From the NCBI RefSeq assembly GCF_024519285.1, contig NZ_JAMZCY010000010.1:186001-250000 (forward strand): 64,000 bases of DNA, in the 5' to 3' direction. Below the pieces are notes generated by a model. The model was given only the letters and a program-made list of their open reading frames with translations. It made no database searches and had not been told where the DNA came from. The translations under genes and the position numbers were made by a program. This document shows, one piece after another, positions 50,454 through 60,601 of the stretch. Within the stretch, counting starts at the first letter, position 1. Every line of letters begins with the position of its first letter. This DNA is from Cohnella sp. WQ 127256 (lineage in GTDB: Bacteria > Bacillota > Bacilli > Paenibacillales > Paenibacillaceae).

Positions 50454-53400
50454 GTGAAGAAGGTAACAAAACGGGAGTGGAAGTTAAAATCACGGATTCT
50501 GGCGTGGATGCTGATCGTCAGCATGATCGTGACCGCACTGCCGGTACAGCAGGCGAAAGCGGCGGTCGAATTGCCGGCGCAACAGGCGGCAGCGTCCGAA
50601 CCAAGCACGTTCCAAGATGTTCGTCCAACAGACTGGTTCTATGATGCGGCCGTCTATGTCCGGAAGAATGGTATATTCAGCGGAACGGGCGCTGGCCTCT
50701 TCTCGCCCGAGGGAACGATGACGCGTGCCATGTATGTAACGGCACTTGGACGAATGGCAGGCGTGGATGTAAGCGAGTATTTAACCTCGACCTTTGCCGA
50801 TGTGCAGACGGGGATTTGGTATGCACCGTATGTAGCGTGGGCGGTTAAGAAAGGGATTACCTCCGGCACGGGCGGCCGGAACTTTTCTCCGGATGAAACC
50901 GTATCCAGAGAGCAGATGGCGACGATGACTTTGCGGTATCTTGAAAGCTATCAGATTCCCTATCAAACAAGCAATCGCGTAACCACGGAGCCGGGCGATC
51001 TCGCCGATGTTTCTCCTTGGGCGGTGGATTCAGTAGTTAAGCTGTGGCAAGCAGGTTTGTTCAACGGGGATAGAAATGGCAATTTCAACCCGCATGCTCA
51101 AGCGTCTCGTGCGGAAGCGGCTGTTCTCTTCATGCGCAACAACGCGGTTGTGGAGGCATGGAAAAATCAGAATCAAGCGACGCCGACACCAACGCCGACA
51201 TCCGATACGGATAATGGCATGACGAACGGCACGGGTCTACCGTCATCCGCATCCGGCGGCGGTAGCGGCAACAACGGCAACAACGGCAATAACGGCAATA
51301 ACGGCGGAGAAACGCCCGGAGGAAATGAAGGCGGCAACAATGGCAGCTTAGAATATGCGCTTACGTTCGAGAGCAACGGCGGCACAGCGGTAACAGGTCA
51401 GACGGTGAAGCGCGGCTCACATGCTGTGCTGCCGAAAGCGCCGACAAGGGATGGTTATACATTCGGCGGCTGGTATAGCGATAGCGAGTTGACAAGCCCT
51501 TACGACTTTGCGGCAGCGGTGATGGCTATCATTACGTTATATGCAAAGTGGAATGCCAACTACACGGTAAGCTTTGACAGTAACGGCGGCACGGCGGTAG
51601 CTGCATGGACGGTACAAGAAGGGGTAGCATTGAGTAAGTTGCCTGCCCCGACAAAGGAAGGGTATTTTTTCCAAGGGTGGTTTAAAGACAGCGATCTGTC
51701 GCTCATCTTCGCCGAAGGTAGCAGTGTTAGCGCTGATACGCAGTTGTATGCGAAATATCTGGATAATGTGAGTAATGCTGTACAGAGCATTCCGAGCTAT
51801 TCAGTACTGGATGTCGCGCCGGGCTTCACCATCGCTGTCAACGATGCGAGCAGCAATAGGACGGCGACTGAGGTGCAGGCGGGTATCCTGTTCGAGGCGA
51901 TCGCGAATCCCGACTTCGCGGGAGTTACCGTTACCCGCGGGAACGGTCTCTTCACGGTAGCGTCCGCAGCCGAAGACGGCAAGTTCGTCGAAGGCAATAC
52001 CTATCAACTAACTTTGACGGATGACAATCTGTCTTTCCAAGGTCAAGACGCGACGACGCGCTTCTACGTGTTTAGCGTTGCTAAAGAAGAAGTTATGGTC
52101 GTTCCGCTGAATCCGAATATGATCTATCTGCCTTTCGCAGATGTCACGAATATGATGCTCGATGGCGCGGAAGTAGGTTCGCCGGCAATTTCGGTCCTTA
52201 CGACGACGGTGGGTAACAGTGAAAACGGTCTTGCTGCGGCGAATGGCGGCAGTGGAACGTTCGCATACACCGGCAGCGCTGCGATTCAAGTGGGCGATAT
52301 CGTCGCCATCTATGAAGGAGTGCAGCCTGATCTGCGCACGGTAGACACAACCGGCGCCGCCGACGGCGCTGTCGCTTATGTACAGATCACAGCGATTAAC
52401 GGCAACACCTACACCTATGATCACGCGGATGCTAAGCAAGTGTTGTTCAGGCCGGACGTTCTGCCCGTGAGCGTAGCGGCGGATACGGATGGAGATCCGG
52501 ACAATGATTCGATCACGGTGGCGCATACCGTGATGAACTACAGCGACAGTCAGTATGCGAAGCTCGGCTTGAGCGAGCTTACTACCGTCGATGTAGGTGA
52601 TTTTATCGCTTTCTATGAGGGGGAAACAGTCGAAGAAGCCTCCGGAGTAATAGGTTATGGACGTATTACGTCGATTACGCCTGTGGCGGAGATGGATGTG
52701 ATTGCATATACCGATGCCACGGAAGAAGACATCGCGCATATCTTCGACGTCTATCAGCAGCAAGCGATTGACGGCGACCTGTTATTGTCGGATGAGGAGA
52801 TTGCGCAGCTTGAAGATCAAATTAAGCAGCAAGCGATCGCCAGCGGATTCGTCGATCAAGCCGCGAACTATCTGTCTGCTCTGGCTATGGAGACGAATGC
52901 CTTCAAGACGCAGATGGAAGTGAATATGCTATCGGCCTCCAAAGGTGCGGGCAAAGTCAGTGTGGAGAATCTGACCGTCGTCCCTTCGCTAGGCACGACA
53001 GTGAAGCATATTACCGGACAAACCTCCGGAGTTAGCGCTAAGCTTCAAATAGGAGCCGACATTGTCATTCGTATCCATGAAGAGAGCGACCTCGTCATCC
53101 ATATGACCGGTACGTTCCTTCAGGAGATCAGCTTGAATCTCGGCGTCAATGGAGAGACGGCGTGGGGAGAGGCGTGCCTTTGGGGGCTCTGCGTGCCTTA
53201 TCCGAGCGATTATCGGATCACCGCTAATCTGGATGCCTACACCTATACCGGGATCAACATTACAGCGGAGATTGCTACCGTCGAACATGATAAGCTGCAG
53301 GCTGCGCTGGCGGACTGGGATAAAGCGAATAATAACGGCAATCTCGGTAAAGTATTGAATATCGCGACAGAGATTCAAGCGTTAATCGACGGTGTGCAGG

Positions 53401-56400
53401 ATACCGGCGTAGATGCGGAATCACTGAAGGAACAATACAAAGAGATGATGGAGAACGAGACGGATTGGGTTCCGTTAATCAAGAAGAAACTCTTCGAGAA
53501 GAGCATACGCGTAGTTTACGGTGTCATAGAAGTCAAATTCGAAGCAAACTTTGTGGTCAGCGCCAATGTGAACCTGACGATCGGGGCTGATTTCAACTAC
53601 AAGACGGCGAAGCGCTTCTCGGTTACGATACATGTGCTCGAGTTCAGCGGCAGCAGCAGCACGGTAAGCTTGCCGGGCGACGGTGATTTTCAGTTTACTT
53701 TCTATGTGATGGGTACAATCGGCTTGCGGGCGGGTGTTCTGCTAGAGCTTAAAGCGGGGGTTGGCAGCGTTGAGCTGAATAGCATCGGGCTGTCTGCAGA
53801 ACCGGGAGCTTATGTGAATTTATGGGGCTATTTCTATTATCAACTGAAAAATATAAACGGGAAGCAGTCTACTCGATCTTCCGGCGCGCTATATGTAGAA
53901 CTGGGTATCTACCTGGAGATTGCAGTAGGCGCGCAATTGGGCGACGGGATGCTTTCGACGAGCGCAGAAGTGTACGGAAATACATGGCCGTTGTACACGA
54001 TAGGGCAGCAACATAATGTCACTGACTTCGCCTATCCGCAGGATGATAAGCTCGGAGTCAACTTGGCAGGTAAGGCGACCTGGATTGCTATGCCGGAGCA
54101 GTGGCTGACGATGAGTACGTTTGATTTAAAGTCAGGAGAGTCGAGTAGCGAGGCGTATCCCCTTGCTAACTTCGATATTCAGGTAGACAATCCGAATTTC
54201 AGGTATAATCCGACGACTCAAATCATCGAAGTGGTGAACACGAGTCTTGCGGTAGATACAGGGAATCTGGTCATCACCTGGAAAAGCGCGCCGTTGTCAT
54301 TCACGTCTGATCCGCTCAAGCGTACGATTCCGTTGACTTGGCTCGCCAGAGCGGGCGACTATACGTTGCAACTGGATCCGCGGAATGGCGGATTAACTCA
54401 GGTTTTCACTCACGCTTATAACGCGGCAATCAACGTGATAGAACCGACCTATCAAGGCTACACCTTTGACGGCTGGTATACGTTTGCTGCTGGCGGAGTG
54501 AAGGTCACACTGCCGAGCCGGATGGATGCGAGGGATTACTCTCTGTATGCGCATTGGATCGCCAAAACGGATACACCGTATACGGTTGAGCATTATTTGA
54601 TCGACCCGAATACAAGATCAGCGTCTACGCCTGCGTATACGGAAAAATTGACAGGCACAACGGGTGCGAAGATTCAGATTACCTCTGACAGGTTCAAGAA
54701 TTTGGGTTATGCGGACGGCAAAGTAAGCGGTGTGCCTATCAAGAACGACGGCTCGACGGTCGTAAGAATCGATTACTATCCGACGAATCGCACGATGACC
54801 TTCGATTGGGGGTATGAGGGCGGTCCTAGCAGTACGATAACGGAGCCGTTCGGCAAGAACATCGCCGCTCGTATACCACTGCCGACAAGAGCGGGCTATA
54901 CGTTTGCTGGTTGGTTACAGGATGTCCCAAGCATGATGCCGACTGAGGACAAGACCTACACCGCAAGCTGGACAGCCAGAACGGACACGCCTTATCAAGT
55001 CGTACATTTGCAGCAAAATATATCGGATAACACCTATACTGTTGTCGATAGAGAATCGTATCGCGGCACAACCGACACCGTGGCGAGTCTGGCAGGTACA
55101 ACGCCAAAAGTCTATGAAGGCTTTGCCTATGATCCGACTGCTGCGGGAATGGTGCAAACAGCTACGATAGCGGGTAACGGCTCAACGGTTCTAAAGCTGT
55201 ACTACAAGCGCATTAGCTACGAGATGAAGCTCAATTACAATGGCGCTGATGTGGCTGATCAAACAGTGGATATACCATTCGGGGCAACAACGGAGCGATA
55301 CCTTGGCGCTCCAGCTTGGCAGGGACGTACATTCGCAGGCTGGTCGCCTGCCCCTCCGACAACGATGCCTGCGGGCAATGTCGAGCTTACTGCAGAGTGG
55401 ACACTGATTACTTATGCGGTGAGCTTCAACAGCAACGGCGCCGCGGAGGAAGTGACCGCACAGACAGTCGGTTACGGCTACCCGGCAAGCGAACCGCTTG
55501 AACCGACGAAGAACGGTTACGTGTTCGACGGCTGGTATAGCGATAGCGGCTTGGCGAATGGCTATGACTTTACGACACTGGTCACCGATCACATCACGTT
55601 GTACGCGAAATGGCTGCGTAGCTATACGGTAAGTTTCAACAGTAACGACGGCTCTGCGGTAGCCGGGCAGACGGTGAGCGAAGGCTACAAGGCGACAGCG
55701 CCTGAAGCACCCACGCTGGAAGGTTATGTGTTCAGCGGTTGGCATAGCGACAGCGGCTTGACGAATGCTTACGATTTCACGACAACGGTTGTGACCGCAA
55801 ATATTACGTTGTATGCGAAATGGACGGTTAAGCAAAAAAACAGATACACCATAAGCTTTAACAGCAACGGTGGTACGGAAGTGGTTGAGATGACGGTGGA
55901 AGAAGGCGCCGTAGCGGCAGCGCCTGCCGCACCAACGCGCGAAGGGTATACGTTCGCTGGTTGGTACAGCGACAGCGGTTTGCTAAGCTCTTACGGTTTC
56001 ACGGCAGCAGTGATGGAGTCGATCACGCTATATGCCAAGTGGACGCTTAACAGCTACACGGTAAGCTTTAACAGCAACGGCGGGTCAGCGGTTAATGCCC
56101 TGACAGTGGAATATCTCGGTATGGCTGTAGAGCCTGTCGCCCCAACACGGGCAGGTTATACGTTCGCTGGCTGGTACAGTGATATCAGCTTGGCGAATAA
56201 GTACAGCTTCACAACGTTGGTGACGGCGAACCTTACTTTGTATGCGAAGTGGAATGCCTTCTATACGGTGAGCTTCGACAAAAATCACCCCGCAGCGTCA
56301 GAGGTTGCTGACCAGACAGTAGAATTTGGCGGCAGAGCAACGGAACCTGAAGCCCCAACACGAACAGGTTATACGTTCGACGGTTGGTACAGCGATAGCA

Positions 56401-58013
56401 GCTTGGCGAATAAGTACAGCTTCGCAACGCTGGTGACGGCTAACCTCACGTTATATGCGAAATGGAATATTAACAGCTATACGGTGAGCTTTGACAGTGG
56501 CGGCGGCTCGACGGTCGCTCCCGCTACAATAGAATATGGCAGCAGTGCAGTTGAGCCTGCCGCCCCAACCCGGGCAGGTTATACGTTCGATGGTTGGTAT
56601 TGGGATTGGTACGGCATCTATGACCCGATGATTCGCTTCGACTTCTCGCATCCGATCAAGATTGATCTGACGTTATATGCGAAATGGACGGTTAACGGCT
56701 ATACGGTGAGCTTTAACAGCGACGGCGGCTCAGCGGTAACAAGCCAGACGGTGAATCATGGTGATGCGGCTGCGGCGCCTAATGTGCCGATCTGGAGTGG
56801 TTATGCGTTTGAAGGCTGGTACACGGATATTGATTTTGACGAGACGAGTGCTTACGACTTTACAGCAGCGGTGACGGCAGACATCACACTGTATGCAAAG
56901 TGGAGGGGATTAGCATGGCGACAAGTCGGCGAGACGAATCCGGCGAGTGAATCCTTGAAACTCGCAGTTGACAGTCAAGGTACTCTTTATTCTGCTGGTG
57001 TTGTGAACGGGAGTTATGATCTTACTGTAAGAAAATTAGAGGCAGGCGTGTGGAAGCAGATTGGCGGTGCAAATGACTTTCCCGAACTTAGGAACTTCAA
57101 TAGTCTCATACTGGACAGCCAAGGTACTCCTTACATTGTTTATCAGAAGAACGTTGGGAATTCTATCAATGTCACCGTTGTGAAAAAGTATAACGGCGCC
57201 ATCTGGGAGGAGCTAGGCAATACAGAAATTTACTCGAGTTGGGTATCGATTGCGTTCGACAGCGATGACGCTCCTTATATCGCTTATCTGGGCTGGAGGC
57301 AATTGCCGCCTGCAGGGGTAAAGAAATATGATGGCAGCAATTGGGTAAACTTAAGCGGGGGAGAGGAAGCTTTTAATAAGCCCGCTTACAAAGAGGCTCC
57401 ACACCTCATGATTGACGGAAACGATATTCCATATGTACTCTATCAGTATTATGATAAGTATATTAATGGCAACGGATTAAGTGACGATGATATGCATACA
57501 GTTCTAGTGAAGTATGATAATAACGCTTGGCAGACTGCCAGCATCATCAACTTCGATAAGAGCAAATTACAGAAACCAGGTTATACATTTAGATTTGCAG
57601 TTGATCCCAATAACAAGATTTATATGATAGACTATGAGAATAAGAGCATATTTGGCCAAACTACAACGACGCTGACCGTTAGTCGATATAATGGCTCTGA
57701 TGGGCAAACTGTCGGCAATCCCGAATTTGCTTTACTGAGTACCCAAACAGTTGCCGATCAGAAAGTAAGCCTCAACTTTGACAGCTATGGCACTCCTTAT
57801 GTTTCTTATCTGGATGCTGCCGAAGGCGGCAAAGTGACCGTGAGGAAATACGATGGACAGGATTGGGTTGTTGTAGGCGATGCCGGCTTCTCCGCAGGCG
57901 GAGCTGACCAGATACATCACGTTATAGACAAAGACGGAAACATTTATGTGGTCTATGCAGATCAAACAAATGGGAACAGAACGACCGTGAGGAAGCATGA
58001 TCCGAGCTGGTAG
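50454..58013 (+). CDS. Giant SLH / InlB-type B-repeat surface protein 1
   Basis: A 2519-residue exported protein. Signal peptide (about 1-36, ending AKAAV), three N-terminal SLH repeats (about 50-230; MTRAMYVTALGRMAGV, VSREQMATMTLRYL, ASRAEAAVLFMRNN), a Thr-Pro and Asn-Gly linker (240-300), and two Listeria-Bacteroides (InlB B) repeats (about 300-440; GYTFGGWYSD and LYAKW). A large unique region (about 440-1290) is followed by a long array of B-repeats (about 1300-2155) and a C-terminal propeller-like region (about 2160-2519; DSQGTPYIVYQ, DSYGTPYVSYL). GTG 50454 has AAGGGATGA upstream. B-repeats and propellers fit adhesion or polymer binding. The partner gene is regulator 1. Confidence 0.88.
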   Translation: MKKVTKREWKLKSRILAWMLIVSMIVTALPVQQAKAAVELPAQQAAASEPSTFQDVRPTDWFYDAAVYVRKNGIFSGTGAGLFSPEGTMTRAMYVTALGRMAGVDVSEYLTSTFADVQTGIWYAPYVAWAVKKGITSGTGGRNFSPDETVSREQMATMTLRYLESYQIPYQTSNRVTTEPGDLADVSPWAVDSVVKLWQAGLFNGDRNGNFNPHAQASRAEAAVLFMRNNAVVEAWKNQNQATPTPTPTSDTDNGMTNGTGLPSSASGGGSGNNGNNGNNGNNGGETPGGNEGGNNGSLEYALTFESNGGTAVTGQTVKRGSHAVLPKAPTRDGYTFGGWYSDSELTSPYDFAAAVMAIITLYAKWNANYTVSFDSNGGTAVAAWTVQEGVALSKLPAPTKEGYFFQGWFKDSDLSLIFAEGSSVSADTQLYAKYLDNVSNAVQSIPSYSVLDVAPGFTIAVNDASSNRTATEVQAGILFEAIANPDFAGVTVTRGNGLFTVASAAEDGKFVEGNTYQLTLTDDNLSFQGQDATTRFYVFSVAKEEVMVVPLNPNMIYLPFADVTNMMLDGAEVGSPAISVLTTTVGNSENGLAAANGGSGTFAYTGSAAIQVGDIVAIYEGVQPDLRTVDTTGAADGAVAYVQITAINGNTYTYDHADAKQVLFRPDVLPVSVAADTDGDPDNDSITVAHTVMNYSDSQYAKLGLSELTTVDVGDFIAFYEGETVEEASGVIGYGRITSITPVAEMDVIAYTDATEEDIAHIFDVYQQQAIDGDLLLSDEEIAQLEDQIKQQAIASGFVDQAANYLSALAMETNAFKTQMEVNMLSASKGAGKVSVENLTVVPSLGTTVKHITGQTSGVSAKLQIGADIVIRIHEESDLVIHMTGTFLQEISLNLGVNGETAWGEACLWGLCVPYPSDYRITANLDAYTYTGINITAEIATVEHDKLQAALADWDKANNNGNLGKVLNIATEIQALIDGVQDTGVDAESLKEQYKEMMENETDWVPLIKKKLFEKSIRVVYGVIEVKFEANFVVSANVNLTIGADFNYKTAKRFSVTIHVLEFSGSSSTVSLPGDGDFQFTFYVMGTIGLRAGVLLELKAGVGSVELNSIGLSAEPGAYVNLWGYFYYQLKNINGKQSTRSSGALYVELGIYLEIAVGAQLGDGMLSTSAEVYGNTWPLYTIGQQHNVTDFAYPQDDKLGVNLAGKATWIAMPEQWLTMSTFDLKSGESSSEAYPLANFDIQVDNPNFRYNPTTQIIEVVNTSLAVDTGNLVITWKSAPLSFTSDPLKRTIPLTWLARAGDYTLQLDPRNGGLTQVFTHAYNAAINVIEPTYQGYTFDGWYTFAAGGVKVTLPSRMDARDYSLYAHWIAKTDTPYTVEHYLIDPNTRSASTPAYTEKLTGTTGAKIQITSDRFKNLGYADGKVSGVPIKNDGSTVVRIDYYPTNRTMTFDWGYEGGPSSTITEPFGKNIAARIPLPTRAGYTFAGWLQDVPSMMPTEDKTYTASWTARTDTPYQVVHLQQNISDNTYTVVDRESYRGTTDTVASLAGTTPKVYEGFAYDPTAAGMVQTATIAGNGSTVLKLYYKRISYEMKLNYNGADVADQTVDIPFGATTERYLGAPAWQGRTFAGWSPAPPTTMPAGNVELTAEWTLITYAVSFNSNGAAEEVTAQTVGYGYPASEPLEPTKNGYVFDGWYSDSGLANGYDFTTLVTDHITLYAKWLRSYTVSFNSNDGSAVAGQTVSEGYKATAPEAPTLEGYVFSGWHSDSGLTNAYDFTTTVVTANITLYAKWTVKQKNRYTISFNSNGGTEVVEMTVEEGAVAAAPAAPTREGYTFAGWYSDSGLLSSYGFTAAVMESITLYAKWTLNSYTVSFNSNGGSAVNALTVEYLGMAVEPVAPTRAGYTFAGWYSDISLANKYSFTTLVTANLTLYAKWNAFYTVSFDKNHPAASEVADQTVEFGGRATEPEAPTRTGYTFDGWYSDSSLANKYSFATLVTANLTLYAKWNINSYTVSFDSGGGSTVAPATIEYGSSAVEPAAPTRAGYTFDGWYWDWYGIYDPMIRFDFSHPIKIDLTLYAKWTVNGYTVSFNSDGGSAVTSQTVNHGDAAAAPNVPIWSGYAFEGWYTDIDFDETSAYDFTAAVTADITLYAKWRGLAWRQVGETNPASESLKLAVDSQGTLYSAGVVNGSYDLTVRKLEAGVWKQIGGANDFPELRNFNSLILDSQGTPYIVYQKNVGNSINVTVVKKYNGAIWEELGNTEIYSSWVSIAFDSDDAPYIAYLGWRQLPPAGVKKYDGSNWVNLSGGEEAFNKPAYKEAPHLMIDGNDIPYVLYQYYDKYINGNGLSDDDMHTVLVKYDNNAWQTASIINFDKSKLQKPGYTFRFAVDPNNKIYMIDYENKSIFGQTTTTLTVSRYNGSDGQTVGNPEFALLSTQTVADQKVSLNFDSYGTPYVSYLDAAEGGKVTVRKYDGQDWVVVGDAGFSAGGADQIHHVIDKDGNIYVVYADQTNGNRTTVRKHDPSW
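54354..56910 (+). repeat. Array of InlB-type B-repeats in giant protein 1
   Basis: About ten successive units of 65-75 residues, each with xYTVSFNSNGG at the start, GYTFxGWYSD in the middle and ITLYAKW at the end. Later units (from about 55410) are the most regular; earlier ones (54354-55400) are degenerate. Two further units lie near the N-terminus (51350-51760). Confidence 0.85.
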
Positions 58014-58091
58014 GAAGCTGCGATAGTAGAGACTAACAGACTGAGCACAGACTTATTGCAGATCAACAGATTCATAGACTAATAGCAGGAT

Positions 58092-58129
58092 AGACCAGCC
58101 TACTCCCAGCGGAGTAGGCTAGTCTGCTT
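58092..58129 (+). terminator. Terminator after giant SLH gene 1
   Basis: AGACCAGCCTACTCC pairs with GGAGTAGGCTAGTCT around CAGC; only GCTT follows. A decayed copy of the same palindrome region lies at about 59221-59262. Confidence 0.6.
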
Positions 58130-58139
58130 GAGGTGATGT

Positions 58140-59216
58140 CATTCGAATACCGGGAAGATCGAAGTGGTGAACAAGAACATTCAGGTGAGTGAGGGCAACC
58201 TGGTCATCACCTGGAAGGGGGCGCCGCTGTCTTTCACGTCCGATCCGCTCAAGCGTACGATTTCGTTGACTTGGCTCGCCAGAGTGGGAGACGATATCCT
58301 CCAACTGGACCCGCAGAACGGCGGAGCGACCCAGGTTGTCGCTGCCCCTTATAACGCGGCGATCAGCGTGACCCCCCCGGTATATCCGGGATAAACGTTT
58401 GACGGCTGGTAGTAGCTTTGGGGTTAACATAACGCTTGCATAGACAGTCAGGACACGCTTTACGTTGCTTATCCTGGTCAATCCAACTTAATCGTGAAGA
58501 AATATAACGGTGGTGATACTTGGGTACCCGTAGGCAGTATAAGAGATAGGGCGGACCGGTCATCCTCCTTTGCGTTCGACGACGATAATACTCCTTATAT
58601 GGCTTATTTGGATAGAGGCAACGCTTATCACGTAAAAGTGGCGAAATATAACGGCAGCAATTAGGAGAGTGTAAGCAGTGAAAACGGCGACTCGTCCGAC
58701 TCGAAAAATAATGCCAATTATCCAGTTATTACGGTGAAATACGAGGGTAGATCTTGGAATTCTGTCGGCAATTCCGGCTACCCGTTGAGTAGTATTTGGG
58801 ACGTATCATTAGCGCTTGATCCATGTAACGTGCCTTATGTGGCCTACAAGAGTTATTTTAATGTGACCGTGAAGAGATTTACGGGCTCCGCTTGGGAATC
58901 GGTAGGCAATGCCGAATTCTCGGTAGGTACGAGTTCTTCCGCAAGCATAAGCATTGCCTTCGACAGCGATGGCACTCCTTATGTTGCTTATCGAGATGAT
59001 GCACGCCGCAACAGGGTGACCGTGATGAAATACGAGAGCAACACTTGGAGCCCCGTAGGCAATTCTGGTTTCTCCGCAGATGATGCTAGTTGGGTGCGGC
59101 TTGCTAGAGACAGCAAGGACAACATGAATGTGAGCTATACATCCTATACAGGCAATTCGTATAAAAGTAAACTGACCGTGATGAAGTACGATCCATACTT
59201 ACATCAACCTTGACAG
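58140..59216 (+). pseudogene. 3' relic of a third giant SLH/B-repeat gene
   Basis: The first part (58150-58415) matches giant gene 1 near 54215-54480: SEGNLVITWKGAPLSFTSD and KRTISLTWLARVGDD, with a frame break and stops at its end. It then jumps to propeller-like C-terminal sequence (58470-59213) similar in kind to 57180-58010: DDDNTPYMAYLDRGN, then stops near 58662, then DSDGTPYVAYRDDARRN and VTVMKYESNTWSPVGNSG, ending at TGA 59211-59213. The B-repeat array is deleted between the two parts. This shows at least three copies of the giant gene existed here. Confidence 0.85.
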
Positions 59217-59257
59217 ATCAGACTGGCAGAACAACCTACTCCCATCGGTGCAGACTG

Positions 59258-59480
59258 TTTTGCTGTGAGCCTGGCATGGGCCATAACTTGATGTATGAGA
59301 TCGAGCGCAAGTTTGCGGAACTCTCGCCGAAAGAACGCTTGGCGGACGGCAGAAACAAAGCGTTCCTGTGCAGGAGAATTACGCAGCCTGGCTGAACCAG
59401 CAACGATCACGCATGCTGACAAAGAGCTTGGTCGGCAAGGCTGCGTCGATGAGAGGCTAGTGCGGCTTCTCCAGCGGAAG
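59258..59480 (+). mobile_element. IS66-family transposase remnant
   Basis: Two frames carry pieces of an IS66 TnpC-like transposase. One reads MYEIERKFAELSPKERLADG (from 59291), which matches the family's linker (…ER.. .LSPEERL…). After a frameshift comes VQENYAAWLNQQRSRMLTKS, then LVGKA, matching the segment before the last catalytic region. About 70 codons survive, with no ends or other ORFs. It sits between the dead giant gene and regulator 2, at a likely rearrangement boundary. Confidence 0.7.
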
Positions 59481-59500
59481 TTGATAGAGGTGTGTTGTGA

Positions 59501-59560
59501 GCGCGCACATAAAGTTTTCTTTGTAATTCACAAGTGGTCTCCTCTACCATGATAAAATAG
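59501..59560 (+). promoter_or_regulatory. Shared upstream element, copy E (before OmpR-type regulator 2)
   Basis: GCGCGCACATAAAG, TTTTCTTTG, 29 bases, extended -10 TGATAAAAT. The left edge is the most diverged of the six copies; spacing is unchanged. About 55 bases before the regulator start. Confidence 0.75.
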
Positions 59561-59607
59561 GAGGAGAAAAATCGACACTGGCGAAGGCACTGAAGGAAGG
59601 TGACGGT

Positions 59608-60315
59608 GTGATGGACGCGCACAAAATTATGATCGTCGATGATGATCCCCATATCTGCGAGATTGTTCAGGTGTATTGCGAGAGGGAGGGTTTCCAAACC
59701 GCCTACAGTCATAGCGGGACGGAAGCGATGAAGTTGCTTGCGTCTTTCGAGCCGGATTTGATTGTACTTGATGTCCTGCTGGCTAATGAAAACGGCATTG
59801 ATTGGTGCAGGAACGCACGTAACTATACGAATGCGCCGATCGTGTTTCTGAGCAGCCGCGAGGAAGACGAGGTAAAAATCAGCGCATTATCCTATGGCGG
59901 CGACGATTATGTAACTAAGCCGTTCAGTCCGGGAGTACTCATGGCCAAGATCAAGGCTCATCTTCGCAGAGTGTCGACGGGCAGAAGGGAACAACTGTTG
60001 GAGTTACCGGGTTTGACGCTGGATTACTACGCACAGTCTGTCAACAGGGGGAGTGAAACCGTCTTTTTATCGAAAAAAGAGTTCAGTCTACTGTCCTATA
60101 TGGCGCAAAACGTGAATCGTGCCGTCAGTGTCGATGCGTTGTTTCAGCTCATCTGGGGAACGGAGAGTGTGGAGGATACGAGAACGGTCGCTGTACATAT
60201 CAGTAATTTACGCAAAAAAATCGAAGCTGACCCTGCCAATCCTGAGAGAATCATTACGATTCGGGGGTCCGGGTATATGCTGGTTGCCAGAGGTGCGTTG
60301 CAAGCGCGAACTTAG
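59608..60315 (+). CDS. OmpR/PhoB-family response regulator 2
   Basis: A 235-residue paralogue of regulator 1, nearly identical in protein and DNA. Receiver with IMIVDDDPHICEIV, phospho-acceptor Asp55 in IVLDVLLANENG, YVTKPFSPG, and a winged helix with LSKKEFSLLSYMAQN and IRGSGYMLVA. The DNA-recognition helix region (DTRTVAVHISNLRKKIE) is the same as in regulator 1, so both should read the same operator. The few differences lie mainly in the receiver (FQTAYSHSGTEA against FISSYSHNGTEA). GTG 59608 follows AAGGAAGG; ATG 59611 is an alternative. It is followed by the second giant SLH gene. Confidence 0.92.
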   Translation: MMDAHKIMIVDDDPHICEIVQVYCEREGFQTAYSHSGTEAMKLLASFEPDLIVLDVLLANENGIDWCRNARNYTNAPIVFLSSREEDEVKISALSYGGDDYVTKPFSPGVLMAKIKAHLRRVSTGRREQLLELPGLTLDYYAQSVNRGSETVFLSKKEFSLLSYMAQNVNRAVSVDALFQLIWGTESVEDTRTVAVHISNLRKKIEADPANPERIITIRGSGYMLVARGALQART

Positions 60316-60365
60316 CGTTAAGGTTGGTAGCCTACCATAAACAGGGCGAAATATTCTAAAAAAAT

Positions 60366-60411
60366 GGGTCGCAGCGTTGGGGTATGACTTGACGCGGTTG
60401 ACCCTTTTTTT
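60366..60411 (+). terminator. Terminator after regulator 2
   Basis: GGGTCGCAGCGTT pairs imperfectly with GACGCGGTTGACCC, followed by seven T. It is homologous to the one after regulator 1. Confidence 0.75.
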
Positions 60412-60463
60412 GTTCTTTTCGCTAGTTCGTCAAATGAACACTTTCCAAGAGATTGTGTTGTAA

Positions 60464-60522
60464 GCGCGAACTTAAAGTTTTCTTTGTAATTCACAAATGG
60501 TCCCATTTTCCATGATAGAATG
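60464..60522 (+). promoter_or_regulatory. Shared upstream element, copy F (before giant SLH protein 2)
   Basis: GCGCGAACTTAAAG, TTTTCTTTG, 29 bases, extended -10 TGATAGAAT. It is nearly identical to copy D, including the flank TCAAATGAAC and CTTTCCAAGAGATTGTG upstream. About 80 bases before the GTG start. Confidence 0.8.
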
Positions 60523-60601
60523 CTATTGCGTCTTTAACGGATTGAGAGAGCAGTAGAGCAGTAAAGAGATTCATAACAGCTACGAGAAGGGATGAATGAG
60601 T

